Assembly (NCBI GenBank): GCA_002453475.1
Contig: DKGY01000053.1
Location: 13,737-37,750 of the forward strand
Reading direction: 5' to 3'
DNA length: 24,014 bases
Source: Clostridium sp. UBA6758
GTDB lineage: Bacteria > Bacillota > Clostridia > Clostridiales > Clostridiaceae
Below, piece after piece: positions 1-7,860 of this stretch. A model generated the notes under the pieces. That model did no database searches. It saw nothing but the letters and a program-made list of their open reading frames with translations, and was not told where the DNA came from. A program made the position numbers and the translations under genes. Numbering within the stretch: the stretch's first letter is position 1; every line of letters starts with the position of its first letter.

Positions 1-34
1 CGAAACATTAATCGTTGAGTTATACAGTAAATAG
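1..34 (+). CDS. rpsD: 30S ribosomal protein S4, C-terminal end only (partial)
   Basis: The first bases, read from position 2, encode ETLIVELYSK followed by TAG at 32-34. This matches the very conserved C-terminus of ribosomal protein S4, which ends in LIVELYSK in many bacteria. The gene starts outside the window. Its position directly before rpoA is the standard order of the alpha operon (rpsD-rpoA-rplQ). Only ten codons are visible, so the call rests on this tail and on context. Confidence 0.85.
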   Translation, partial: ETLIVELYSK

Positions 35-97
35 TCAATAATGTAATCAGTTGCCCTCGATATAAAAAAACCACTAAATTTAAAAGGAGGGTTATAA

Positions 98-1045
98 ATG
101 TTAGAAATTGAAAAGCCAAAAATAGAATGTGTTGAAACCGCTGAAAATGGTACATATGGCAAGTTTGTTGTTGAACCATTAGAAAGAGGTTATGGAATAA
201 CTTTAGGTAATGCATTAAGAAGAATTCTTCTTTCTTCACTACCTGGAGTTGCTGCTAATTCGATTAAAATTGATGGTGTTTTACATGAATTCTCAACTAT
301 ACATGGAGTTAAAGAAGATGTTTCTGAGTTAATTCTAAATATAAAGGAATTAGCACTTAAGATGTCTGGTGAGGGCCCAAGAACAATATATATTGATGCT
401 GAAGGTCCTGGTGAAGTTACAGGAGCAGATATTAAAGCAGACGGAGATGTTGAAGTAGTTAATAAGGATCTTCATATAGCTACACTAGATGATGGTGGAA
501 AGTTATTTATGGAGATAAATATTAATAGTGGTAGAGGTTATGTTTCTCAAAATAAGAACAAAACTGATGATAAGCCAATATCAACTATACCTGTTGATTC
601 AATATATACTCCAGTTAAGAGAGTTAACTTTACAGTTGAGAATACAAGAGTAGGACAGATCACAGATTATGATAAATTAACTATAGAAATTTGGACAAAT
701 GGAACTATTAGACCTGATGAAGCCATTGGTTTATCAGCTAAAATTCTTATCGAACACTTTAAGTTATTTATGACATTAACTGATCATGCAGATAATGTTG
801 AGATAATGATAGAAAAAGAAGAAGATAAGAAAGAAAAAGTCCTAGAAATGACTATTGAAGAATTAGATTTATCTGTTAGAAGCTTTAACTGCTTAAAGAG
901 AGCAGGTATTAATACTGTTCAAGAATTAACAGAAAAATCAATGGATGATATGATGAAGGTAAGAAACCTAGGAAAGAAATCTCTTGAAGAGGTTGAGCAA
1001 AAACTTGAAGGCTTAGGATTGGGATTCAAACCTAGCGAAGAGTAA
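98..1045 (+). CDS. rpoA: DNA-directed RNA polymerase subunit alpha
   Basis: This is the alpha subunit of RNA polymerase. Two copies form the scaffold that assembles beta and beta', and the C-terminal domain binds UP-element DNA and activators. The N-terminal domain (about residues 1-230) carries the dimerisation signature [14 protein letters not shown] near residue 37. An acidic/lysine linker at about 238-250 leads into the helix-hairpin-helix C-terminal domain (about 250-315), with the typical [14 protein letters not shown] and [11 protein letters not shown] segments. At 315 residues it has the usual Firmicutes length. The start has an AAAGGAGGG site seven bases or so upstream. It lies 63 bases after rpsD and 12 bases before rplQ, so the three are surely co-transcribed. 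Confidence 0.98.
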   Translation: MLEIEKPKIECVETAENGTYGKFVVEPLERGYGITLGNALRRILLSSLPGVAANSIKIDGVLHEFSTIHGVKEDVSELILNIKELALKMSGEGPRTIYIDAEGPGEVTGADIKADGDVEVVNKDLHIATLDDGGKLFMEININSGRGYVSQNKNKTDDKPISTIPVDSIYTPVKRVNFTVENTRVGQITDYDKLTIEIWTNGTIRPDEAIGLSAKILIEHFKLFMTLTDHADNVEIMIEKEEDKKEKVLEMTIEELDLSVRSFNCLKRAGINTVQELTEKSMDDMMKVRNLGKKSLEEVEQKLEGLGLGFKPSEE

Positions 1046-1057
1046 GGAGGTATAGAT

Positions 1058-1399
1058 ATGGCACAGCAACGTAAGTTAGGACGTCCAACTGATCAAAGAA
1101 TGGCAATGCTTAGAAATCTTACGACTAGTTTCTTAAAGCACGGTAGAATAGAAACAACTGAAGCTAGAGCAAAAGAAACTAAAAGATTAGCTGAGAAAAT
1201 GATAACTTTAGCTAAAAGAGGAGATCTTCATGCTAGAAGACAAGTGCTTGCATTTGTTACAGAAGAGGATGTTGTTAAGAATTTATTTGATAACGTAGCT
1301 CCAAAATACGCTGAGAGAAATGGTGGATACACTAGAATAATGAAAATGGGACCAAGAAGAGGCGATGGAGCAGAGGTTGTTGTATTAGAATTAGTATAA
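1058..1399 (+). CDS. rplQ: 50S ribosomal protein L17
   Basis: This encodes L17, a protein of the large ribosomal subunit near the peptide exit tunnel. The 113-residue product begins with the L17 signature ([17 protein letters not shown], residues 5-21). It also has the [18 protein letters not shown] segment and the C-terminal pattern [23 protein letters not shown] in two parts. Length is normal for Firmicutes. An AAGGAGGT site precedes the ATG. It closes the alpha operon and is followed after eight bases by a clear terminator hairpin. Confidence 0.98.
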   Translation: MAQQRKLGRPTDQRMAMLRNLTTSFLKHGRIETTEARAKETKRLAEKMITLAKRGDLHARRQVLAFVTEEDVVKNLFDNVAPKYAERNGGYTRIMKMGPRRGDGAEVVVLELV

Positions 1400-1407
1400 T
1401 AATTCAA

Positions 1408-1445
1408 GGGGATTAAGTAAGGCTAACTTAGTCCCCGTTTTGTTA
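1408..1445 (+). terminator. Intrinsic terminator after rplQ
   Basis: An 11-bp stem pairs GGGGATTAAGT (1408-1418) with ACTTAGTCCCC (1426-1436), with one G-T wobble and a 7-base loop. It is followed by GTTTTGTTAT. It should end most ribosomal-operon transcripts before the ECF transporter genes, which therefore depend on read-through or a weak promoter in 1440-1480. Confidence 0.85.
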
Positions 1446-1490
1446 TAAAATTGAACTTTAGATAGTAACTCTCTAATGGAGGGATAATTG

Positions 1491-2429
1491 ATGGAAACTA
1501 ATATAAATTTTAGAGATAATCAAATAAAACAGTCTAATGAAACCAATAAAATGAATGAATTTGATAATTTAAATTCATCGAGTGTAAAAATACCAGAAAT
1601 TATTAGTGAAAACTTGAGATATACTTATCCTCCGGATAGTGAAGGTAATATAAAATTAGCTATAGATGGTGTTAATATTACCATTAATAAGGGCGAATTT
1701 GTAGTTGTATTAGGTCATAATGGATCAGGAAAATCTACTTTTGCAAAGCATATAAATGCACTCTTAATTCCGACAGAGGGCAAAATTAGTGTGTCTGGAT
1801 ATGATACTAGTAATGAGGAAAATGTATGGAATGTAAGAAGCAAAGCAGGTATGGTTTTTCAAAATCCTGACAACCAAATCGTTGCTACCATAGTAGAAGA
1901 GGATGTAGCTTTTGGACCGGAGAACTTAGGAGTAGAAACCAATGAGATAAGAAGAAGAGTAGATGAGTCACTTAAGAGAGTAAACATGTATGATTATAAA
2001 AAACATGGACCACATCTTCTATCTGGAGGTCAAAAGCAACGTGTAGCTATTGCTGGTATATTAGCTATGATGCCTGAGTGTATAGTATTAGATGAACCAA
2101 CAGCCATGCTTGATCCATCTGGAAGAAAAGAAGTTATGAGTACAATAATGGATTTAAATAAAAAAAATGGAATTACGATAGTATACATAACACACTTTAT
2201 GGAAGAAGCTGTTGCAGCAGATAAGATATATGTTATGGATTCAGGAAAAGTTATAGTAGAAGGAAAGCCAAGAGAAGTATTTCAAAATGTAGAAATTATG
2301 AAAAACTTAGGTTTGGATGTACCACAAATGACAGAATTGGCTTATGAATTAAATAAATCAGGTGTTAATATAAAATCAGATATATTAACTATAGATGAGA
2401 TGGTGAGAGAATTATGTCAATTAAAATAG
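1491..2429 (+). CDS. ecfA1: ECF transporter energizing ATPase EcfA1 (CbiO family)
   Basis: This is the first ATP-hydrolysing subunit of the energy-coupling-factor module that powers uptake of vitamins and metals through interchangeable S-components. From the ATG, the Walker A motif GHNGSGKST lies near residues 75-83. The Q-loop segment VFQNPDNQI follows, then the signature [14 protein letters not shown] near 177-189, Walker [13 protein letters not shown] and the H-loop histidine in YITHF. I prefer the ATG at 1491 over the TTG at 1488 because GGAGGG (1478-1483) is better spaced from it. The protein has a polar, Asn-rich N-terminal extension of about 35 residues before the usual first strand, which is uncommon in this family. 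The end overlaps ecfA2 by 16 bases, implying translational coupling. Confidence 0.93.
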   Translation: METNINFRDNQIKQSNETNKMNEFDNLNSSSVKIPEIISENLRYTYPPDSEGNIKLAIDGVNITINKGEFVVVLGHNGSGKSTFAKHINALLIPTEGKISVSGYDTSNEENVWNVRSKAGMVFQNPDNQIVATIVEEDVAFGPENLGVETNEIRRRVDESLKRVNMYDYKKHGPHLLSGGQKQRVAIAGILAMMPECIVLDEPTAMLDPSGRKEVMSTIMDLNKKNGITIVYITHFMEEAVAADKIYVMDSGKVIVEGKPREVFQNVEIMKNLGLDVPQMTELAYELNKSGVNIKSDILTIDEMVRELCQLK

Positions 2430-3268
2430 AAAATTTAACTCATATATATATGGCTAAAACTCCCTTTGAAAAGGTTGCCCTTAGTAATGTTAATGTGAAT
2501 ATAAATGATGGCGAATTTGTAGCTCTCATTGGACATACAGGCTCAGGTAAGTCTACATTGATACAGCATATGAATGGATTATTGAAGCCTAATCAAGGGA
2601 AAATAATTGTGGATGATGTAGATATTACTGCTAGTGGAGTTAAGCTTACAGACATAAGAAAAAAGGTTGGTTTAGTATTTCAATACGCAGAATACCAACT
2701 TTTTGAAGAAACAATAGAAAAGGACATAATGTTTGGACCTAAGAATTTAGGGCTTAATGATGAAGAAGCTTTAGAGAGAACTAAAAGAGCTATGGATATG
2801 GTAGGTTTAGACTATGAAACTTACAAAAATAAATCTCCATTTGATCTAAGTGGAGGACAAAAAAGAAGAGTAGCAATAGCTGGAGTTGTAGCTATGGAAC
2901 CAAAGGTTTTAATATTAGACGAGCCAACAGCTGGATTAGACCCTAAGGGGAGAGATGAAATTCTAGGAGAGCTATATAAACTTCATAAATCTTATAACAT
3001 GACTATCATTCTTGTATCTCATAGTATGGAGGATGTGGCAAAGGTTGCAGACCGAATATTAGTAATGGATGAAGGAAAATGTGTATTAGATGGTACACCA
3101 AAGGAAATTTTTAAAGAAGTAGATACTTTAGAAAATGTAGGTCTTGCAGTGCCACAGGTAACATATCTTATGCGAGAATTGAGAAAGGTTGGATTCGAAT
3201 TACCTGATGATATTTTCACATTAGAACAAGCTAAAAAAGAGTTACTTAGGATACTAGCAAAAAACTAG
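2414..3268 (+). CDS. ecfA2: ECF transporter energizing ATPase EcfA2 (CbiO family)
   Basis: This is the second, non-identical ATPase of the ECF module, forming a heterodimer with EcfA1. Walker [10 protein letters not shown] is near residue 40, the Q-loop reads [17 protein letters not shown], and the signature is [14 protein letters not shown]. Walker B is [12 protein letters not shown] and the switch histidine sits in LVSHSMED. The 284-residue length is typical. The ATG lies inside the last codons of ecfA1 (16-base overlap) with only a weak GAGAGA upstream, so translation is probably coupled. It is followed after 31 bases by ecfT. No substrate-binding S-component gene is in the window, as expected for a shared group II ECF module. 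Confidence 0.94.
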   Translation: MSIKIENLTHIYMAKTPFEKVALSNVNVNINDGEFVALIGHTGSGKSTLIQHMNGLLKPNQGKIIVDDVDITASGVKLTDIRKKVGLVFQYAEYQLFEETIEKDIMFGPKNLGLNDEEALERTKRAMDMVGLDYETYKNKSPFDLSGGQKRRVAIAGVVAMEPKVLILDEPTAGLDPKGRDEILGELYKLHKSYNMTIILVSHSMEDVAKVADRILVMDEGKCVLDGTPKEIFKEVDTLENVGLAVPQVTYLMRELRKVGFELPDDIFTLEQAKKELLRILAKN

Positions 3269-3299
3269 GCTCCTTTTATAAAGTTGTGGAGGAGTAAAT

Positions 3300-4097
3300 A
3301 TGATTAAAGATATTACCATAGGCCAATATATACCTGGAGATTCATTTGTCCATAAGTTAGATGCTAGGGTAAAGATACTATTTTCCTTACTATTTATAAT
3401 AGACTTATTTTTAATAAAAGAGTTCTCAGGATATATTGTTATTTTTATATTTACAATGATGGCTATAATAGTATCTAAGATTCAATTTAGATACATATAT
3501 AAGGGGTTAAAGCCTATATTTATACTAATGATAATAACAGCACTATTTAATGTGTTTTTAACTAGAGGCAGCGTATTATTATGGCAATGGGGATTTGTAA
3601 AAATATATAAAGAAGGTATAGTAACAGCTGTATTCATGGTTTTAAGACTTACTTTTCTTATTATAGGAACATCTCTATTAACCTTAACTACATCACCAAT
3701 AGAACTTACTGATGGAATAGAAAAATTGCTAGGACCATTTAAACGAATTGGGGTACCAGCTCATGAACTTGCTATGATGATGACTATTGCATTAAGATTT
3801 ATACCTACTTTAATGGATGAGACTGATAAAATAATGAAGGCTCAAAAGGCAAGAGGTGCAGATTTTGAAAGTGGAAGTATCGTGAATAGAGCTAAAAGTC
3901 TTATACCATTACTTGTACCACTATTCATTAGTTCCTTTAGAAGAGCAGATGAATTAGCAATGGCAATGGAAGCTAGATGTTATAGAGGTGGAGAAGGAAG
4001 AACTAGAATGAAAATACTTAAAGTCACTTCTAGAGATTATGTTGGAATGGTTGTAATGGCAACATTAACTGTAATAGTTATATATATGAGATTTTAG
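3300..4097 (+). CDS. ecfT: ECF transporter transmembrane protein EcfT
   Basis: This is the membrane scaffold of the ECF transporter, linking the two ATPases to S-components. The 265-residue protein has several hydrophobic segments (about residues 27-60, 75-92, 105-128, and 243-263). Two cytoplasmic coupling-helix motifs are typical of EcfT: KAQKARGADF near residue 180 and MAMEARCYRGG near 222, each with the Ala-Arg pair that contacts an ATPase. GGAGGAG lies just before the ATG. The order ecfA1-ecfA2-ecfT-truA is conserved downstream of rplQ in Firmicutes. Confidence 0.93.
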   Translation: MIKDITIGQYIPGDSFVHKLDARVKILFSLLFIIDLFLIKEFSGYIVIFIFTMMAIIVSKIQFRYIYKGLKPIFILMIITALFNVFLTRGSVLLWQWGFVKIYKEGIVTAVFMVLRLTFLIIGTSLLTLTTSPIELTDGIEKLLGPFKRIGVPAHELAMMMTIALRFIPTLMDETDKIMKAQKARGADFESGSIVNRAKSLIPLLVPLFISSFRRADELAMAMEARCYRGGEGRTRMKILKVTSRDYVGMVVMATLTVIVIYMRF

Positions 4098-4123
4098 ATG
4101 TAGTAGAATAAAGGGATATATAT

Positions 4124-4858
4124 ATGAAAAATGTTAAGTTAATACTAGAATATGACGGAACTAATTATATGGGTTGGCAAAAACAACCTAAGGGAGAAAC
4201 AGTTCAAGGAACAGTTGAAAGTGCAATTTCTAAGCTCACTGGTGAAAAAGTTGAATTAGTTGGCTGTAGCAGAACAGATAGTAAAGTCCATGCTAAAGGA
4301 TATGTGTGTAATTTTAAGACTAATAGTAATATTCCTGTAGAAAAGTTTAGGGAAGCATTAAATCATGTATTACCAGAAGATATATCTGTAATTAAGTCAT
4401 CACAAGTTGATGATGATTTTCATGCTAGATATGATTCAAAAGGGAAGATGTATTGTTATACAATATTAAATACAGAAGTAAGAATGCCTATATGTAGAAA
4501 TTTTTCATATCACTATAGAAAGAATTTATGCATAGAGAAAATGAATGAAGCTGCAAAGTTTTTTATAGGAACTCACGATTTTGAGGCTTTTAGGAATATA
4601 GGAAGTTCAGTTAAAACAACTACAAGAACTATTAGTAAAGTTGATATAGTTAAAAATCAAGACTATATCAAAGTATATATAGCTGCTGATGGATTTTTAT
4701 ATAATATGGCAAGAATTATAATAGGAACTCTTATAGATGTAGGAAATGGGAAGATAAAAGCAGAGGATATACCTAAAATAATATTAAGTAGAGATCGAAA
4801 AAAAGCAGGAAAGACATGTTCACCTCAGGGTTTATGTTTAATTGAAGTTTATTATTAA
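4124..4858 (+). CDS. truA: tRNA pseudouridine(38-40) synthase TruA
   Basis: This enzyme isomerises uridines 38-40 in the anticodon arm of tRNAs. The fold begins with ILEYDGTNYMGWQKQP (residues 7-22), and the catalytic loop is CSRTDSKVHAKG with the nucleophile Asp52. Downstream are FHARYDSKGKMYCY and FLYNMARIIIGTLIDVG, both standard TruA elements. The 244-residue length is normal. The catalytic loop differs from the common GRTDxGVHA: Ser replaces the first Gly and Lys the second, while Arg-Thr-Asp and Val-His-Ala are kept. It follows ecfT by 26 bases and is the last gene before the rplM promoter. Confidence 0.93.
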   Translation: MKNVKLILEYDGTNYMGWQKQPKGETVQGTVESAISKLTGEKVELVGCSRTDSKVHAKGYVCNFKTNSNIPVEKFREALNHVLPEDISVIKSSQVDDDFHARYDSKGKMYCYTILNTEVRMPICRNFSYHYRKNLCIEKMNEAAKFFIGTHDFEAFRNIGSSVKTTTRTISKVDIVKNQDYIKVYIAADGFLYNMARIIIGTLIDVGNGKIKAEDIPKIILSRDRKKAGKTCSPQGLCLIEVYY

Positions 4859-4873
4859 TAATAGTAAAAATTA

Positions 4874-4902
4874 TTGACACACCCGGGAAATTGTATTATA
4901 AT
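4874..4902 (+). promoter_or_regulatory. Consensus sigma-A promoter for rplM-rpsI
   Basis: TTGACA (4874-4879) and TATAAT (4897-4902) are both exact consensus hexamers separated by 17 bases. Transcription would start near 4909, giving a leader of about 90 nucleotides before rplM. A second TATAAT lies at 4915-4920 without a good -35. Confidence 0.9.
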
Positions 4903-4908
4903 AAATTT

Positions 4909-4994
4909 TGTTCGTATAATAAATATTTGTGTGTAAGATCCATTAGCCCCGGATCTTTATCCATAGAATTATAATTGTTAAAAATCAGGGAGGT
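4909..4994 (+). promoter_or_regulatory. rplM 5' leader with hairpin, candidate L13 autoregulatory leader
   Basis: The leader between the promoter and rplM contains a perfect 7-bp stem, AAGATCC (4935-4941) with GGATCTT (4951-4957), closing the loop ATTAGCCCC. Structured L13 leaders upstream of rplM-rpsI are an established class in Firmicutes and are thought to let L13 repress its own operon. The location, size and GC-rich loop in an AT-rich setting fit that. I cannot match the family consensus by eye, so the assignment is an inference from position and structure. Confidence 0.6.
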
Positions 4995-5000
4995 AGTAAG

Positions 5001-5435
5001 ATGAAATCATACTTAGCTAAACCAAGTGAAATACAAAGAAAATGGTATGTAGTAGACGTTGAAGGAATGACTTTAGGTAGAGCTGCAAGTCAAATAGCTT
5101 CTATATTAAGAGGTAAAAATAAACCAGAATTTACTCCAAACGTAGATACTGGAGATTATGTAATAGTTGTAAATGCAGAGAAAATAGTTTTAACAGGAAA
5201 GAAATTAGATCAAAAAATGTTAAGACATCACTCATTATATCCAGGCGGATTAAAAGAGATCCCTTACAGAGAAGCATTAGCTAAGAAGCCAGAATTCGTA
5301 TTTGAAGAAGCTGTAAGAAGAATGCTTCCAAAAGGAGTTCTTGGAAGACAAATGGCTAAGAAGCTAACAGTTTACAGAGGACCAGAGCACAAAAATCATG
5401 CTCAAAAACCAGAAGTATTAGAATTAAAATACTAA
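5001..5435 (+). CDS. rplM: 50S ribosomal protein L13
   Basis: L13 is an early-assembling protein of the large ribosomal subunit. The 144-residue product shows the family pattern [17 protein letters not shown] near residues 14-30. It continues with [21 protein letters not shown] in two parts, the [14 protein letters not shown] segment, and [13 protein letters not shown] near residues 107-119. The length is typical for Firmicutes. It has an AGGGAGG site before the ATG and lies 26 bases before rpsI, its universal operon partner. Its expression is probably controlled by the leader hairpin upstream. Confidence 0.98.
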   Translation: MKSYLAKPSEIQRKWYVVDVEGMTLGRAASQIASILRGKNKPEFTPNVDTGDYVIVVNAEKIVLTGKKLDQKMLRHHSLYPGGLKEIPYREALAKKPEFVFEEAVRRMLPKGVLGRQMAKKLTVYRGPEHKNHAQKPEVLELKY

Positions 5436-5461
5436 TATAGTATTGTAAGGAGGAATAAATA

Positions 5462-5854
5462 ATGGCAAAAGTTCAACATTTTGGAACAGGTAGAAGAAAG
5501 AAATCAGTTGCTAGAGTAAGACTTGTACCTGGTGAAGGTAAAGTTGTAATAAATAAAAGAGATATGGATAACTATTTTGGATTAGATACATTAAAATTCA
5601 TAGTTAACCAACCATTAGTATTAACAGGAACTAAAGATAAATTTGACGTTTTAGTTAATGTACACGGTGGTGGATACACAGGTCAAGCTGGAGCTATCAG
5701 ACACGGAGTATCAAGAGCTTTATTAAAAGCTGATGAGAGCTTAAGACCAGAACTTAAAAAAGCTGGATTCTTAACAAGAGACCCAAGAATGAAAGAAAGA
5801 AAGAAATACGGTCTTAAGAAAGCAAGAAGAGCTTCTCAATTCTCAAAAAGATAG
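5462..5854 (+). CDS. rpsI: 30S ribosomal protein S9
   Basis: S9 sits in the head of the small subunit, and its C-terminal tail reaches the P-site tRNA. The 130-residue sequence has the N-terminal [14 protein letters not shown], the central [21 protein letters not shown], and the conserved end [16 protein letters not shown] with the terminal Lys-Arg. Length is identical to that usual in Firmicutes. AAGGAGG precedes the start. A strong terminator follows 28 bases after the stop. Confidence 0.98.
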   Translation: MAKVQHFGTGRRKKSVARVRLVPGEGKVVINKRDMDNYFGLDTLKFIVNQPLVLTGTKDKFDVLVNVHGGGYTGQAGAIRHGVSRALLKADESLRPELKKAGFLTRDPRMKERKKYGLKKARRASQFSKR

Positions 5855-5882
5855 TATTTGTACATACAACTGTATGTCATAT

Positions 5883-5920
5883 AAAAATAAGGAGTATATG
5901 CACTCCTTATTTTTATTTTT
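5883..5920 (+). terminator. Intrinsic terminator after rpsI
   Basis: A perfect 13-bp stem (5883-5895 with 5902-5914) has the core ATAAGGAGT/ACTCCTTAT and a 6-base loop. It is followed by a T-rich tract through 5920. It ends the rplM-rpsI transcript. Confidence 0.93.
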
Positions 5921-5994
5921 CGAAAACTTTTTTAGTCAATATTTCCTGTTTATAACATCAGTGAAATTAAAATTGCAAAACTAATTACAGATTT

Positions 5995-6054
5995 ATGAAA
6001 AGTTATGTTAAATTCATGTTAAATATGTAAAAAGGTATTAACATGAATTTAATT
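5995..6054 (+). promoter_or_regulatory. Candidate PhoP-box array upstream of the phosphate transporter gene
   Basis: TGTTAA occurs at 6006-6011 and 6017-6022, exactly 11 bases apart. These are two TTAACA boxes on the minus strand with 5-base spacing. Weaker relatives flank them at about 5996 (TGAAAA) and 6026 (TGTAAA), giving a 9-11 base periodicity. TTAACA also lies on the plus strand at 6038-6043 with TTAATT 11 bases later (6049-6054). Direct TT(A/C/T)A(C/T)A repeats with an 11-base period are the established PhoP-binding pattern in Bacillus, so phosphate-starvation control of the next gene is a reasonable inference. A TATTAT at 6061-6066 could be the -10. The rest of 5921-6110 shows nothing clear. 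Confidence 0.5.
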
Positions 6055-6137
6055 ATAGTGTATTATTAGTATGGAATTTTAATGAATAAAGACAATGTAC
6101 ATATCGAGGAATGAGATTTATTGTAGGAGGTAAATTG

Positions 6138-7763
6138 ATGTATAATATCATATTTTTGATTATTAACCTTTTAGGAGGACTGGGACTTTTTCTATATGGA
6201 ATGAAGCTAATGGGAGATGGTCTTGAAAATGCAGCAGGAGATAAACTGAAAGGAATTTTTGATAGAATAACATCTAATCCAGTAAAAGGTGTATTAACTG
6301 GTACTATCGTTACTGCTATTATTCAAAGTAGTAGTGCTACTACAGTAATGATTGTTGGATTTGTTAATGCAGGGCTCATGAATTTGTATCAAGCAACTTC
6401 TGTTATAATGGGAGCTAACATTGGAACTACAATAACAGCTCAATTAATAACATTTAAATTTGATGCTTTTGCACCTGTATTTTTAGCTATTGGTGCAGTT
6501 ATGATACTTTTTTGCAATAAAAGAAAAGTAAAAGAAGTGGGTCAAATTGTTCTCGGTTTTGGAATATTATTTTTAGGGTTAAAACTTATGTCAAGTGCAA
6601 TGTTGCCTCTTAAGGAATCAGTATTCTTTACAAATTTAATACTAAAATTAGAAGGACATACTATATTTGGACTTTTAATAGGAATGATGATGACAGCTGT
6701 ACTTCAAAGCTCATCAGCTTCTACAGGTATACTAGTAGCATTAGCATCTACAGGAAGTTTACCATTAACTGTAGCAATACCAATATTATTAGGTAATAAC
6801 ATTGGTACATGCGTGACAGCCTTAATATCTAGTATAGGAACTTCAATAACTGCAAAAAAAGCAGCAGTTATTCACTTGCTATTTAACTTAATAGGAGCTG
6901 TTATATTCTTAATTATTCCAGTTACATTTTTAGCTGATGTAGTTTTAGCAATAAGTCCAAATGCAGGGGCGGAAGCTATACCAAGACAAATAGCAAATGC
7001 TCACACTTTATTTAATTTGATAAATACGTTACTATTGCTTCCTTTAATTAAATATCTTGTTGCCTTTGTTAATAAGATAATTCCTGGTGAAGATGAGAAG
7101 GATGTACCAGGAGTTAAATATATAGATGAAAGGTTACTAGAGACTCCAGCAATAGCCTTTGGTCAAACAACTAATGAAATTGTAAGAATGGCTGAGAAGG
7201 CAAAGGAAAATCTAAAAGTAGCTATGAATTCTTTTTTACAAGGTAATGAAGAACAAATAAAAGTAGCATACAACAATGAAAAAGTAATAAATTTACTAGA
7301 ACATGATATCACAAGGTATTTAGTTAAGTTGTCTAACTCAGATTTAGGAGAAGAGCAGAGAGCAGAACTAGCTGCATATTTTCATGTAGTAAATGATATT
7401 GAGCGTATAGGAGATCATGCAGAGAATATTGCAGACCTTGCGAGTGAGAGGATCACTAAAAGATTGACCTTTTCTCCAGATGCTTTGAATGAAATAAAAG
7501 GTATGTTTGACTATACTGTAAGTGCAGTAGAAATGAGTATAGATTGTTTTAAAAATTATAATAGAGATAAAGCAGCAGGTATAAGAGGGATAGAAGAAAG
7601 AATAGACTCTCTTGAAAAAGAATTAAGAGCATCACATATAAAGAGATTAAATACTGGTATCTGTAATGCTGTAGTGGGAACAATTTTCTTAGATTTAATA
7701 AGTAATTTAGAGAGAATAGGGGATCACTCAGTAAATATAGCAGAAATAATATATGAAAACTAA
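6138..7763 (+). CDS. nptA: Na+/phosphate cotransporter family protein with C-terminal PhoU-like domain
   Basis: This is a membrane transporter of the Na/Pi-cotransporter II family, likely importing phosphate with sodium. The two inverted-repeat signature motifs are both present: QSSSATTVMIVG near residue 63 and QSSSASTGILVA near 190. Each is followed by a GANIGTT or GNNIGTC element. About eight hydrophobic segments fill residues 1-320, and the remaining 220 residues form a helical PhoU-like domain with repeated IERIGDHAENIA and LERIGDHSVNIAE motifs. I place the start at the ATG at 6138 because AGGAGG (6125-6130) sits 7 bases upstream. An in-frame ATG at 6111 would add nine residues but has no ribosome site. 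It is monocistronic between two terminators and interrupts the usual rpsI-cwlD neighbourhood. The symbol is by family; the substrate is inferred. Confidence 0.9.
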   Translation: MYNIIFLIINLLGGLGLFLYGMKLMGDGLENAAGDKLKGIFDRITSNPVKGVLTGTIVTAIIQSSSATTVMIVGFVNAGLMNLYQATSVIMGANIGTTITAQLITFKFDAFAPVFLAIGAVMILFCNKRKVKEVGQIVLGFGILFLGLKLMSSAMLPLKESVFFTNLILKLEGHTIFGLLIGMMMTAVLQSSSASTGILVALASTGSLPLTVAIPILLGNNIGTCVTALISSIGTSITAKKAAVIHLLFNLIGAVIFLIIPVTFLADVVLAISPNAGAEAIPRQIANAHTLFNLINTLLLLPLIKYLVAFVNKIIPGEDEKDVPGVKYIDERLLETPAIAFGQTTNEIVRMAEKAKENLKVAMNSFLQGNEEQIKVAYNNEKVINLLEHDITRYLVKLSNSDLGEEQRAELAAYFHVVNDIERIGDHAENIADLASERITKRLTFSPDALNEIKGMFDYTVSAVEMSIDCFKNYNRDKAAGIRGIEERIDSLEKELRASHIKRLNTGICNAVVGTIFLDLISNLERIGDHSVNIAEIIYEN

Positions 7764-7790
7764 ATTAGTAGTATTTTATATCATAATGTT

Positions 7791-7830
7791 AAAAACCTTT
7801 TGGAGAATATGTATCCAAAAGGTTTTTATT
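7791..7830 (+). terminator. Intrinsic terminator after the Na+/Pi transporter gene
   Basis: A perfect 14-bp stem (7791-7804 with 7814-7827) has the core AACCTTTTGGA/TCCAAAAGGTT and a 9-base loop. The descending arm ends in a run of T. Confidence 0.92.
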
Positions 7831-7860
7831 ATGTAGGTAAAAGAATAATAGTAGAGATTT

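Noticed and set aside
1450..1480. Promoter for ecfA1 (TTGAAC near 1451)
   Set aside because: No acceptable -10 lies at the right distance; read-through from rplQ is as likely.
6111..6137. Nine-residue longer N-terminus for the phosphate transporter
   Set aside because: The upstream ATG has no ribosome site and the AGGAGG at 6125-6130 clearly serves the ATG at 6138.
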